A DNA stretch of 64,000 bases from assembly GCA_009735695.1 (NCBI GenBank), contig SRSL01000003.1:372001-436000 (forward strand). Reading direction: 5' to 3'. Positions 24,586 through 33,131 of this stretch are shown in pieces. Every line of letters starts with the position of its first letter. Positions within the stretch are counted from its first letter, which is position 1. A program made the translations under genes and the position numbers. The DNA is from Christiangramia bathymodioli (lineage in GTDB: Bacteria > Bacteroidota > Bacteroidia > Flavobacteriales > Flavobacteriaceae). The notes below the pieces were generated by a model. It made no database searches. It was not told the DNA's origin and was given only the letters and a program-made list of their open reading frames with translations.

Positions 24586-25524
24586 TTAGGCTTTGGCTAA
24601 CCCAGCTTCCGCTTCCTGGGAAGCAATTGTTTTAAAGTTTTTAGGGTCTGAATGATATTCCTTTACATATTCCTGAAGAATATCGATCTCTTCCTGGTTA
24701 AGATCATTAGCTTTCATATTTTGTGAAAGTGCATGCCATGGTTTTTCAGCTTCGTAATCATATTCTCCAAAAACCATGAAGGGTGTTCCGTTAGTTGTAA
24801 TTCGGGAACCGTCTAATTCCCACATTTCAGCCCAATCGAAAATGTATTTAGCGTCGTCCATATATAAACGAACGCAACCATGACTGGCAGGGTAACCCGG
24901 CATCGCATACTGGTGAACACCAATCCCTTCAAAATTCATAAAATTGAAATAGTAAGGCATGATCCAGGATTCATCTACGGTGCTGATTTTCCGTTTGGCT
25001 TTATAATTTCCATAGTTTAAGCCATTAGGGGTTTGGGTTGAACTTTTCCCCGTGCTCACCGGCCCCCATTTGATCAATTCGCCGTGTTCATACAATGCAA
25101 AAGCCTGAACTCGCTGCGAAATCAATACTGTTTTCGGAATACAGGCTAAGAGATTGAAAGATTCAGGAAACGGACTGTAAACATTTGGATTTTCCGATGC
25201 GCACTCGGGAATAATCAATGAAGTGTTGGACCTTAAACGGTTCTTTTCAATACGGTTTAAGGCAAAAATGGTTTTTAATTCATCTTCAGAATACGAACTC
25301 AATAAAGAGTCGATATCGCTTCTGGAAGCCAGAGAGTCTACTTCATAACTGATCTCCTTTCTAAAATTCCTGGCTTCCCTTTTTATAACAGGGTTTTTCA
25401 TGGCCAAATTTTCTCCCTGTGAATTCGCTGGTTCCAACACCTGATTATTAGTATTGCAACTGAAAAAAAATGCTGTACTTAAAATTAAATACGATAATTT
25501 ATTTAAAGCATTTAAAGCTTTCAT
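24586..25524 (-). CDS. L,D-transpeptidase (YkuD) lipoprotein, copy 2
   Basis: 312 aa from the ATG at 25524; an upstream non-ATG start would put extra residues before a complete lipoprotein signal (FFFSC, C23). Catalytic domain: RVQAFALYEHGELIKWGP, STGKSSTQTPNG, and HQYAMPGYPASHGCVRL with the catalytic Cys/His. The N-terminal linker (about 40-110), with its DSLASRSDIDSLL and LNRIEKNRLR elements, is shared with copy 1 and is probably a family-specific helical domain. Tandem duplication is the simplest explanation for the pair. Expected periplasmic wall-modifying activity as for copy 1. Confidence 0.9.
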   Translation of the reverse strand: MKALNALNKLSYLILSTAFFFSCNTNNQVLEPANSQGENLAMKNPVIKREARNFRKEISYEVDSLASRSDIDSLLSSYSEDELKTIFALNRIEKNRLRSNTSLIIPECASENPNVYSPFPESFNLLACIPKTVLISQRVQAFALYEHGELIKWGPVSTGKSSTQTPNGLNYGNYKAKRKISTVDESWIMPYYFNFMNFEGIGVHQYAMPGYPASHGCVRLYMDDAKYIFDWAEMWELDGSRITTNGTPFMVFGEYDYEAEKPWHALSQNMKANDLNQEEIDILQEYVKEYHSDPKNFKTIASQEAEAGLAKA

Positions 25525-25981
25525 TGTAATAGTAGTTTTGATTATTAATCCTGAAATTACAATCACAATCTTAGTTGCGCTGCTAATAAAGCGTTAAGCA
25601 ATTGTTGACTTTATAATAATTAACCAAAGCTTAGCAATAATGGGGAGTTCGTTAGCTTAATTTTTTCTGAAAATTTAACTAAAGCTTTAATTTAGATGAA
25701 GTTTTTATTGCCGTAATTTGCTAGTAATTATAGTTTTAAAATTCTTATATAGGGAACAAAATTTTTTCCCGCATTTCTGATCTTCACGGAAATCGACTTC
25801 AGAAATCATCCCAAAGTGGATAAACGGGAATCTTATTCGATTTCCAATTTTTGGAGGCTAACCCAAAAATTTTCTTTTAAAAATCTTACCAGGAAAACCT
25901 TACCACTATCCTGGATCGCTGAAGGTTCCCAGAATACCGTTTTTCTACCTGACACCTGTTTAATATATCTATCACAAAAAG
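25525..25981. other. Intergenic region, 457 bp, no convincing gene
   Basis: AT-rich. It contains an 8-bp inverted repeat ATTTCTGA (25773-25780)/TCAGAAAT (25799-25806). A 77-codon open frame from 25816 runs through it, but its composition (no signal peptide, no domain) and its overlap with the lipoprotein gene make it unconvincing. It should hold the promoters of the L,D-transpeptidase copy 2 and of the lipoprotein at 25982. Confidence 0.6.
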
Positions 25982-26179
25982 ATGAAAAGAATATTTTTTT
26001 GGGGAATAATCTGCCTTATGTCGATTTTTCCCGCTTGTTCCCCGGATGATGACAGCATTGATGATAGGCGTCCTTTAGATGATGACGAGTACGTTACCGA
26101 ACTGGAAATCGAACCTGAAATAACACCCATTCAAAATGAGCTTGATAAGGAGATTATTATGACCCGCCAGGACAGATAG
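25982..26179 (+). CDS. Small acidic lipoprotein
   Basis: 65 aa. A clear lipoprotein signal (MKRIFFWGIICLMSIFPAC, lipobox with C19) is followed by a very acidic mature part (PDDDSIDDRRPLDDDEY) and a short tail. It is too short for an enzyme; it may be an anchored surface or inner-membrane peptide of unknown role. Acidic residues right after the lipid cysteine are typical of surface-exported lipoproteins in Bacteroidota. Confidence 0.7.
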   Translation: MKRIFFWGIICLMSIFPACSPDDDSIDDRRPLDDDEYVTELEIEPEITPIQNELDKEIIMTRQDR

Positions 26180-26385
26180 TACAACCAATTTTCAACTTTC
26201 TTTAGAGCAGATGGTTTATCTAGTAACAATTCTGGTAATTAATCGTAGCATACTTACAAAGCCCGGGAAAATTGACCAGGATGCTTTTACTCTTTCTGGA
26301 GCATGGTGACACTTTTAAATGCTATAACCCGATAAATTAAAATTGAAGGAATACCAATAAAACAAACATCAAATAATATCAATCA

Positions 26386-27501
26386 ATGAAAACAAATTTT
26401 AAGAATGCTCTTTACCTGGGGCTCTGCTTCTTCTTGGCAGGCTGCTCCTCAGATGACGACCAGGTTGCTGGTCCTGGTGAAAACCCAACCGAAAACCAGA
26501 TCGTCAAACTTAGATTTGACGATGATTTTGAGATCAGGGAAAACGATCCTGAAACCGAAATCAACATTCATTTTGACCAGAAGGCAGTTGTTGACGGGGA
26601 AATTGAGATCAGACTTCACCTTCCGGAAGATGTTGCTGTCCAAACCACTCCCGCGGCCGAAAATGACCGACTAAAACTGTCCATTGAAAAAGGAGATGAA
26701 TCGATCAGTTTTAAGATCAAACCAACCAACGACGAGCTATTAAAAGGCCATAAAACCATCAGTTTCAGTTTTGGTACCATGAGCCAGGGTTTCCAGAAAG
26801 CCGATAATAATGGAATGGAACTGGAGATCCTGGACGATGAACTGGAAGGAAAACCTAAAGGATATAAGGGCCCGGGAATTGACTTCAAATATTTTTACCA
26901 GGAAGATGGGAAAATTAAACAGGTTATTCGCTCGTTTGTTGATGGTTCTTCGGTATCCAGTCTTTATACATATAACGAAGATGGAAAAATCGCCAATATC
27001 GTTACTGAAAATGGATTTGATGCTGGCACAAGAACAGATTATTTCTGGGAAGAGGGAAAAATAGTAAGATCTGAAGAATATTTTGAAGATGTCATGACCA
27101 CTTACAGCCTGTATGATTATGATGAAGCTGGAAATATTGGCGGAAAGGAAACCTATACATCTAACGAATCGGGCGAGTTCATCAGGCAATTTGTAACTAT
27201 CTATTTGTATTTCAATACTGGGAATCTATATAAACAACTAATCTATTATGTTCCTGCAGACGATGAGGAATTAGAACTAATTTCCACAAGAACCTTTGAT
27301 AATTACCTGGATAAGCCTAACCTTTTTCCTGTTTACGAAGTTATTCCTGGAATAATGACTCAGAATAACCTGCCAGGACTTTACCGGGTTGAAGAAAATG
27401 GTATGGACCTAAGTTTTGAATTCACTTACGAATACAATGAAGCTGGAAATGCAGTCAAACGTATAACTGAAGGAGAAGAGATCACTTACGAATATTACTA
27501 A
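26386..27501 (+). CDS. Lipoprotein with Calx-beta-like and YD-repeat-like regions, function unknown
   Basis: 371 aa. Lipoprotein signal ending LAGC (C20), then SSDDD, a surface-export type of tail. About residues 40-150 form a beta-sandwich resembling Calx-beta modules (FEIRENDPETEINIHF). The second half (about 165-371) has short repeated strands of the kind YNEDGKIANIV, YDEAGNIGGK and YNEAGNAVKRI, similar to RHS/YD-type repeats, though few. Probably cell-surface exposed; no catalytic motif. A terminator follows. Confidence 0.75.
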   Translation: MKTNFKNALYLGLCFFLAGCSSDDDQVAGPGENPTENQIVKLRFDDDFEIRENDPETEINIHFDQKAVVDGEIEIRLHLPEDVAVQTTPAAENDRLKLSIEKGDESISFKIKPTNDELLKGHKTISFSFGTMSQGFQKADNNGMELEILDDELEGKPKGYKGPGIDFKYFYQEDGKIKQVIRSFVDGSSVSSLYTYNEDGKIANIVTENGFDAGTRTDYFWEEGKIVRSEEYFEDVMTTYSLYDYDEAGNIGGKETYTSNESGEFIRQFVTIYLYFNTGNLYKQLIYYVPADDEELELISTRTFDNYLDKPNLFPVYEVIPGIMTQNNLPGLYRVEENGMDLSFEFTYEYNEAGNAVKRITEGEEITYEYY

Positions 27502-27520
27502 AACAGTTTATATCAAGCAG

Positions 27521-27548
27521 GCCCAGGTTGATACCCTGGGCTTTTTTA
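27521..27548 (+). terminator. Terminator after the 26386 lipoprotein gene
   Basis: GCCCAGG (27521-27527) and CCTGGGC (27535-27541) form the stem, with a T-run of six following. Confidence 0.85.
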
Positions 27549-27591
27549 TTTAATTCGATTTTAATTGGTATTTTAAAGGAAAATAAACATC

Positions 27592-28674
27592 ATGGAAAAC
27601 AGAAGAAGCTTTATAATAAAATCGGGCTTATTTTTAAGCGCCGCTCTCCTCCCTTTTCCCGGCTGTATAGCCTCCAACTCTCAGCGTAAACTTGGTGTAG
27701 CCCTTGTGGGCCTTGGGTATTACAGCACCGACCTTTTAGCACCCGCTCTTCAGCAAACCGATTATTGTGAATTAAGAGGGATCGTCACCGGAAGCCCGGA
27801 GAAGATCCCGGTCTGGCAAAGAAAGTATGGTATCAAAGATTCCAATGTTTACAATTATGATAATATGCATCAAATTGCCAATAATGATGATATCGATGTG
27901 ATCTATATCGTTCTTCCTACCGGGCTCCATGCCGAATATGCCATCAAAGCCGCGAATGCCGGCAAGCATGTGTGGTGTGAAAAGCCCATGGCGAGAACCG
28001 CCGACGAATGCCGGCAGATCATCGAAGCCTGCAACAAGAACCGGGTAAAATTATCGATTGGTTATCGTATGCAACATGAAACCAATACCAAAAAGATCAT
28101 GACCTGGGCGAAAACCAATCCTTACGGACTTATTAAATCGGTCATTTCTGAAGCCGGTTATAATGGCAGTACCATCAATCCATGGAAGCTCAAAAAAGCA
28201 ATGGGCGGCGGTGCTATTTATGATATGGGCGTTTACCCAATCAATGCCGCCAGGTACTCAACCGGGATGGAACCTATTGCCGTGACCGCAACCCAAAGTA
28301 CCAATCGCCCTGAAATCTTTACTGAAGTGGATGAAACCACCAGTTTCCAGTTGGAGTTTCCCGGAGGCATTATGGTTGACGGCAAAACCAGTTTTGGGGA
28401 AAGCCTGAATAACCTGGAAGTAACTGCCGAGAATGGCTGGTACTATCTAAGGCCGATGCAATCCTATTCAGGGGTACAGGGAAAGACCAGCGACGGACTC
28501 AACCTCCCTCCAATGAGGAAAAATCAGCAGGCTGTACAAATGGACGATGATGCCCTGGCTATCATCAACGACACCGAGGTTATGGTTCCCGGGTCTGATG
28601 GTTTAAAGGATATTCATATCGTCGAGAAGATCAATGAATCTGCTGCAAATAATAGTCAAAGAGTCATGATCTGA
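27592..28674 (+). CDS. Exported Gfo/Idh/MocA family oxidoreductase
   Basis: 360 aa. The N-terminus NRRSFIIKSG with a hydrophobic stretch and PFPGC resembles a twin-arginine signal with a lipobox, so export after folding with its cofactor is likely. The NAD(P)-binding Rossmann fold starts at VALVGLGYYSTDLLAPAL; the family motif is HVWCEKPMARTADEC, and the substrate domain includes NPWKLKKAMGGGAIYDMGVYPI. It resembles glucose-fructose oxidoreductase. The natural sugar substrate is unknown. Monocistronic. Confidence 0.88.
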   Translation: MENRRSFIIKSGLFLSAALLPFPGCIASNSQRKLGVALVGLGYYSTDLLAPALQQTDYCELRGIVTGSPEKIPVWQRKYGIKDSNVYNYDNMHQIANNDDIDVIYIVLPTGLHAEYAIKAANAGKHVWCEKPMARTADECRQIIEACNKNRVKLSIGYRMQHETNTKKIMTWAKTNPYGLIKSVISEAGYNGSTINPWKLKKAMGGGAIYDMGVYPINAARYSTGMEPIAVTATQSTNRPEIFTEVDETTSFQLEFPGGIMVDGKTSFGESLNNLEVTAENGWYYLRPMQSYSGVQGKTSDGLNLPPMRKNQQAVQMDDDALAIINDTEVMVPGSDGLKDIHIVEKINESAANNSQRVMI

Positions 28675-28713
28675 TTTTTTTCCGGCTTAAAAGATTTTGC
28701 CATAATCCATATT

Positions 28714-28734
28714 CATCGTAATATTGCAATATAA
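28714..28734. promoter_or_regulatory. Candidate ArsR operator before arsR
   Basis: A 21-bp sequence CATCGTAATA...ATATAA ending 9 bp before the arsR ATG. It recurs before the second gene of the operon (29100-29120) with 18 of 21 identical positions. Confidence 0.6.
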
Positions 28735-28743
28735 TATATTCAT

Positions 28744-29082
28744 ATGGGCCTTACCAAAACCGATCTTTTCACAAAGGAACAAAACGAGCTGGCTTTACTG
28801 GCCAAGGCTTTTGCCCATCCCGCTCGTGTAGCGATCCTGCAGCATTTGCTCAAGGCGAATACCTGTATAAACAGCGACCTGGTCAACGAATTGGGTCTGG
28901 CACAGGCAACTATTAGTCAGCATCTAAGGGAACTTAAAAATGCAGGTCTTCTACAGGGAAATATTGAAGGTGTTTCCATGAGTTATTGCATACATCCCGA
29001 AAACTGGAATAAGGTGAAGGACCTTTTCAACGGAATGTTCAATAAGATCCAGCAAGGTGCGCCAAAAGACGAATGCTGCTAA
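28744..29082 (+). CDS. arsR: ArsR-family metalloregulator
   Basis: 112 aa. Winged helix-turn-helix of ArsR/SmtB type: FAHPARVAILQHLLKANTC, then the recognition helix ELGLAQATISQHLRELKNAG and wing LLQGNIEGVSMSYCIHP. The classical ELCVCDL metal motif is absent; candidate As(III) ligands are C36-37 region (NTCINSD), the C in SYCIHP and the C-terminal pair ECC. Expected to repress the operon and to be released by arsenite. First gene of the operon arsR-DUF6428-arsC-acr3, with a matching operator at its own promoter. Confidence 0.92.
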   Translation: MGLTKTDLFTKEQNELALLAKAFAHPARVAILQHLLKANTCINSDLVNELGLAQATISQHLRELKNAGLLQGNIEGVSMSYCIHPENWNKVKDLFNGMFNKIQQGAPKDECC

Positions 29083-29099
29083 AAAAATTTAAAAACAAA

Positions 29100-29120
29100 C
29101 ATCGTAATAATACGATATAA
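29100..29120. promoter_or_regulatory. Candidate ArsR operator before the DUF6428 gene
   Basis: The second copy of CATCGTAATA...ATATAA, with inner palindrome ATCGTA/TACGAT (29101-29106/29111-29116). It sits 11 bp before the ATG at 29132 and points to an internal, separately regulated promoter. Confidence 0.6.
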
Positions 29121-29131
29121 CGATTGTAATT

Positions 29132-29596
29132 ATGAAACTATCAGAATTCAGAGAACACTTATCCGGCTTACAGGAGATCGCTTTCGAGCTTCCTAGTGGC
29201 AACCTGGTACCCGAGCATTTTCATGTCACTGAGGTTGGTAAGATCAACAAGCAATTTATCGATTGCGGGGGAAGCCTGAGAAATGAGGTGAAAATTTCCT
29301 TTCAGCTTTGGGAAGAGAACGATTACAACCACCGCCTACATCCCGAAAAATTGATAAAAATTATAGATCTCGCAATAGAAAAAATGGGACTTCCAGATGC
29401 AGAAATCGAGGTGGAATACCAGGGCGAAAGCATCAATAAGTTCGAGCTTGGTTTCGACGGGAAGAATTTTTTATTGCTGAACACTCAAACTGCCTGCCTG
29501 GCAGAGGACAAGTGCGGCATCCCTTCTCAAAAACCAAAAGTGAAATTATCTGAACTTCAAAATTCCAGTTGTGCTCCGGGATCTGGTTGTTGCTAA
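29132..29596 (+). CDS. DUF6428 family protein, arsenic operon
   Basis: 154 aa, soluble, no signal. An alpha/beta protein with VPEHFHVTEVGKINKQFIDC near the centre (His and Cys conserved-looking), and a cysteine-rich end: TACLAEDKCG, then CAPGSGCC at the C-terminus. I recall DUF6428 proteins next to arsenic genes in Bacteroidota. Cys count and location suggest As(III) binding, perhaps as a chaperone or sensor partner of ArsR or the reductase. No catalytic activity can be assigned. Lies 49 nt after arsR and 10 nt before arsC. Confidence 0.8.
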   Translation: MKLSEFREHLSGLQEIAFELPSGNLVPEHFHVTEVGKINKQFIDCGGSLRNEVKISFQLWEENDYNHRLHPEKLIKIIDLAIEKMGLPDAEIEVEYQGESINKFELGFDGKNFLLLNTQTACLAEDKCGIPSQKPKVKLSELQNSSCAPGSGCC

Positions 29597-29606
29597 ATTT
29601 TATGAT

Positions 29607-30224
29607 ATGCAAAAAGGATTATTGTATCCCTCTTTAAGGGAAAAACTAGCCACTCTTGAAAACCTGGAGATTCCCGAAGATCGGAAAAAGATCTTACAGC
29701 CCCTGATCGATTATATTCAGGAAAAAAAGGAAAATTCTGAACCTGTTCTGCTAAATTTCATCTGTACTCATAACTCCAGGCGCAGCCAGTTAGCGCAGGT
29801 CTGGTCGCAGGCCATTTCAGCAGAATTTGGTATTGAAACAAAATGTTATTCGGGAGGCACCGAGCAGACCGCCTTTTTTGAAAATGCAATAGCGGCATTG
29901 AAAAGAGCCGGTTTCAGCTTGGAAGCTGAAGAAGGAAGAAATCCTAAGATAAAAGTTTCCTTTTCTGAAAATAAAGAAGCTTTGACCTGCTATTCCAAGC
30001 TCTATGATGCACCTGAAAATCCGTCAAAAAATTTCGCCGCCGTCATGACCTGCTCCCATGCCGATGAGAACTGCCCGTTTATTTCCGGAGCTGAAGCACG
30101 GATAGCCCTGGATTATCAGGATCCAAAGGAATTCGATGACACTCCCCTGGTCTCCAAAAAATATGATGAACGCAGCAACCAGATCGCTTCAGAAATGATC
30201 TACGTATTCAAAAATATACTCTAA
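29607..30224 (+). CDS. arsC: Arsenate reductase, LMW protein-tyrosine-phosphatase type
   Basis: 205 aa from the ATG at 29607 (an upstream TTG is unlikely since it falls inside the preceding gene). The P-loop is CTHNSRRS (C-x5-R), followed by [10 protein letters not shown]; a cysteine-containing segment [12 protein letters not shown] lies at about residues 150-160 and provides the further thiols of the redox relay; the acidic general-acid region is [11 protein letters not shown] helical extension of about 50 residues precedes the P-loop. It would reduce arsenate to arsenite for export by the next gene, one base downstream. Confidence 0.9.
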   Translation: MQKGLLYPSLREKLATLENLEIPEDRKKILQPLIDYIQEKKENSEPVLLNFICTHNSRRSQLAQVWSQAISAEFGIETKCYSGGTEQTAFFENAIAALKRAGFSLEAEEGRNPKIKVSFSENKEALTCYSKLYDAPENPSKNFAAVMTCSHADENCPFISGAEARIALDYQDPKEFDDTPLVSKKYDERSNQIASEMIYVFKNIL

Positions 30225-30225
30225 A

Positions 30226-31275
30226 ATGGCAAAAAAGCTGAATTTTCTAGACAAGAATCTCACTTTATGGATTTTCCTGGCTATGGGAATTGGAGTTGGA
30301 TTAGGTTACCTATTCCCTTCCATTCCGGAAAGCATTAATTCTTACAGCAGCGGCAGCACCAATATCCCTATCGCCATTGGCCTAATTCTTATGATGTACC
30401 CGCCTCTGGCAAAAGTGAAATACAGGCTGTTGCCCAAGGTTTTCAAAAATGTGAAAATCCTCAGCATTTCGCTCATTCTCAACTGGGTCATCGGGCCCTT
30501 GCTAATGTTCTTCCTGGCGATCATTTTTCTGCAGGATCACCCCGAATATATGGTGGGACTCATTTTGATTGGCCTTGCTCGCTGTATCGCCATGGTACTG
30601 GTCTGGAACGATCTTGCCGAGGGAAGCAGCGAATATGGTGCTGGCCTGGTAGCCCTTAACAGTATTTTCCAGGTATTCGCCTATAGTTTTTATGCCTGGC
30701 TATTCATTACCAAACTGCCACCTCTTTTTGGTTTTGAAGGAGCCATTGTGGATATTTCGATCTCAACCATAGCCGAAAGTGTCGCTATATATCTTGGAAT
30801 TCCATTTGCCATGGGAATCTTAAGCCGACTCATTCTAGTGAAATTAAAAGGAGAAAAATGGTATGAAAACAGCTTTATTCCGCGCATATCTCCAATAACC
30901 CTAATCGCTCTTCTATTTACGATCATCCTTATGTTCTCCATAAAAGGTGAATTGATAGTGGAAATCCCGATGAAGGTGGTGCGAATCGCGATCCCGTTGC
31001 TGTTCTATTTCAGCCTGATGTTTCTCATCAGTTTCTTTGCCAGCAAGGCTTTGGGAGCTTCTTACGATAAGAATGCTTCGATCTCCTTTACCGCAGCCGG
31101 AAATAATTTTGAACTTGCCATCGCGGTTGCGATCGCTGTTTTCGGTTTGAACAGCGGCCAGGCATTTGCAGGGGTTATAGGGCCGCTGGTAGAAGTTCCT
31201 GCTTTGATCTTACTGGTTAGGGTTTCGTTCTGGCTGAAAAGGAAATATTATCCCAGCGCGTTTCAGTTAAAATAA
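30226..31275 (+). CDS. acr3: ACR3 family arsenite efflux transporter
   Basis: 349 aa, about ten transmembrane helices. The conserved thiolate cysteine of Acr3 lies in [18 protein letters not shown], and the second functional motif [20 protein letters not shown] is present. It exports As(OH)3 using the proton gradient. It begins two bases after the arsC stop and ends with a 9-nt overlap with the convergent outer-membrane protein gene; no terminator separates them. Confidence 0.95.
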   Translation: MAKKLNFLDKNLTLWIFLAMGIGVGLGYLFPSIPESINSYSSGSTNIPIAIGLILMMYPPLAKVKYRLLPKVFKNVKILSISLILNWVIGPLLMFFLAIIFLQDHPEYMVGLILIGLARCIAMVLVWNDLAEGSSEYGAGLVALNSIFQVFAYSFYAWLFITKLPPLFGFEGAIVDISISTIAESVAIYLGIPFAMGILSRLILVKLKGEKWYENSFIPRISPITLIALLFTIILMFSIKGELIVEIPMKVVRIAIPLLFYFSLMFLISFFASKALGASYDKNASISFTAAGNNFELAIAVAIAVFGLNSGQAFAGVIGPLVEVPALILLVRVSFWLKRKYYPSAFQLK

Positions 31276-31905
31276 ATAGCTAAGACCAAAATAAATGCTG
31301 CTCAGATTCAGTGTGAAATTGAAGTAATCGTTAGATGCATCCGGCCGGCCATCCTGATTAATGTCCCTGTGAGAATATTGAAGGATGCCAAGCCTTGCAT
31401 CCAGTAAAAATCTATTTGATAACTGGTAGCTTATTCCGGGCTGAATGGCAGCAGAATACGTGTTCACGGTGTTATTTGTACAATTGGTACAGGTTTCTGA
31501 TTCGTTACTACTCCACTGTCGACCATATTCAAGGGAACCTGTAAAATTAATAGCGAAGGATCTGGAAATCGGCAGGTATTTCCTTAAATAAGGAGCTACC
31601 AAAAAACCATGGCCATTATATTCTGAATAAGAGCTCGTCCTTACACTTTTATCATAGGCGTAACTGTAACCGGCCAGCATACCCAAGGCAAGGTTATCAT
31701 TAATAAAGTATCCTGCTTCGGGCCTGATGGTAAATGAAAATCTTCTGGTTTCTGAAGACAGACTTTCTGAACGATTCCCACTAGCATTAACATATCCTCC
31801 CATGATCCAGGAACCTTCCTGTATCAGGAATTTTTCCGATTCGGTTTGGGCATTAAGAAATAGACTAAAGAATGCAAGGATAAAAAAGGAAAGTTTGATT
31901 TTCAT
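31267..31905 (-). CDS. Outer-membrane beta-barrel protein
   Basis: 212 aa. Signal peptide ([20 protein letters not shown]), then alternating strands typical of an 8-stranded OmpX/OmpA-type barrel: [33 protein letters not shown], terminal aromatic [12 protein letters not shown] loop with CTNCTNN contains two cysteines. The function is not identifiable; probably a small porin or structural barrel. It is convergent with, and overlaps, acr3. Confidence 0.85.
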   Translation of the reverse strand: MKIKLSFFILAFFSLFLNAQTESEKFLIQEGSWIMGGYVNASGNRSESLSSETRRFSFTIRPEAGYFINDNLALGMLAGYSYAYDKSVRTSSYSEYNGHGFLVAPYLRKYLPISRSFAINFTGSLEYGRQWSSNESETCTNCTNNTVNTYSAAIQPGISYQLSNRFLLDARLGILQYSHRDINQDGRPDASNDYFNFTLNLSSIYFGLSYLF

Positions 31906-32007
31906 AAACTGGATTTAGAACACAAGAATATGAAAATTCAGCTCAATATTATAACTGTTACGAATAAAATTATAATTGCGAATCCCAGCTAACTAATTGC
32001 CAGCTGA

Positions 32008-32496
32008 TTAGCCTTTAACCAGCTTCATTAATTCATCTAGATCCAACCTTCGGGTATACATCTGGATGCTACCATCACTGGATTTTGGCCATTCTTCCCC
32101 TGGTTTATCCCAGTAAAGCTCGATGCCATTACCATCTGGATCATCCAGGTATATTGCCTCGGAAACCCCATGATCGGCAGCTCCGGTTATCGGATAGTCT
32201 TTTTCCTGAAGTCTCTTAAAAACCCTTGCCAGGTCTGTTCGTTCCGGGTACAAAATGGCTGCATGAAAAAGTCCAACGCCACTTTTCGAGGCCTTCCCGG
32301 CACCTGCCGAATTCCACGTGTTAAGAGCAATATGATGATGATAGCCGCCAGCTGAAAGAAATACCGCCGAATCTCCCATCCTTTGAGTGATTTCAAAACC
32401 CAGCAGGTCACGATAGAATTTCAGGCTCTTCTCAATATTCGAAACTTTTAAATGCACATGGCCTATCCTTGTTTTTGAGGGAATTTTATAATCCAT
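32008..32496 (-). CDS. VOC family protein (glyoxalase/extradiol dioxygenase-like)
   Basis: 162 aa from the ATG at 32496. Metal-ligand motifs of the vicinal oxygen chelate fold appear in order: RIGHVHLKVSN (His), GYHHHIALNTW (His) and GVSEAIYLDDPDGNGIELYW (Glu). The spacing matches CatE/YfiE-type dioxygenases. The substrate is unknown, possibly an aromatic or quinone compound. Divergent from an SRPBCC gene across a 55-bp spacer whose centre is the palindrome TAAATTTA. Confidence 0.88.
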   Translation of the reverse strand: MDYKIPSKTRIGHVHLKVSNIEKSLKFYRDLLGFEITQRMGDSAVFLSAGGYHHHIALNTWNSAGAGKASKSGVGLFHAAILYPERTDLARVFKRLQEKDYPITGAADHGVSEAIYLDDPDGNGIELYWDKPGEEWPKSSDGSIQMYTRRLDLDELMKLVKG

Positions 32497-32551
32497 AAGC
32501 TTCCTATTTTCAGTAAATTTAATAAGAATTAAACCTGAAAAAACAATCATT

Positions 32552-33046
32552 ATGGAAACAGCAGTAGACTGGAGCCGGTTCGAAATTAAAATGCCGCTTG
32601 ATTTCGATGAAATCCAGATCAGGGAACATTGGCTAACTCAAGAAAATCTTGAAAAATGGTTCCTGAGAAAGGCCGGGTTCTTAGACAAGCATGGCAAACC
32701 CAGGGAAAAAAACGCAAAAATTCAGCCGGGTGATTCCTATAAATGGCAGTGGCATGGCTGGCCAGAATCGGTAGAAGAACAGGGAGTGGTACTGGAACCT
32801 CATAAGGGAGAATTCCTGAGATTTTCGTTCGGGAAAGCTGGTATTGTTGGACTTAGCATGCTTCAGGAACAGGAAGAAAGCATTCTGAAACTGGTTCAGG
32901 AACATATTCCGCTGGATGAAGAATCCAGGATGAACTTTCATGTGGGCTGTAAAACTGGCTGGACCTTTTATATGCTGAATTTGAAATCCATATTACTAAA
33001 TGGTCCCGACCTTCGAAATAAAAATCTAGCCCTTCAAATGGACTGA
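32552..33046 (+). CDS. SRPBCC (START/AHSA1-like) domain protein
   Basis: 164 aa, soluble. The ligand-binding helix-grip fold is seen in the pattern REHWLTQENLEKWFLRKAGF, YKWQWHGWPE, FLRFSF and the C-terminal TGWTFYMLNLKSILLNGPDLRN. Such domains bind hydrophobic ligands; this one probably has a Bet v1-like cavity. No operon partner in the same direction; divergent from the VOC protein. Confidence 0.8.
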   Translation: METAVDWSRFEIKMPLDFDEIQIREHWLTQENLEKWFLRKAGFLDKHGKPREKNAKIQPGDSYKWQWHGWPESVEEQGVVLEPHKGEFLRFSFGKAGIVGLSMLQEQEESILKLVQEHIPLDEESRMNFHVGCKTGWTFYMLNLKSILLNGPDLRNKNLALQMD

Positions 33047-33131
33047 TATTTTTAACGATAGTTTACAATACTATATAAACACTTTAGGCCTCAAAATACT
33101 AGCTTTAGATTAAGATTAATAAAAAGTATTG

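Noticed and set aside
25816-26049. 77-codon open frame upstream of the small lipoprotein
   Set aside because: No signal peptide or domain, poor composition and overlap with the better-supported lipoprotein gene.
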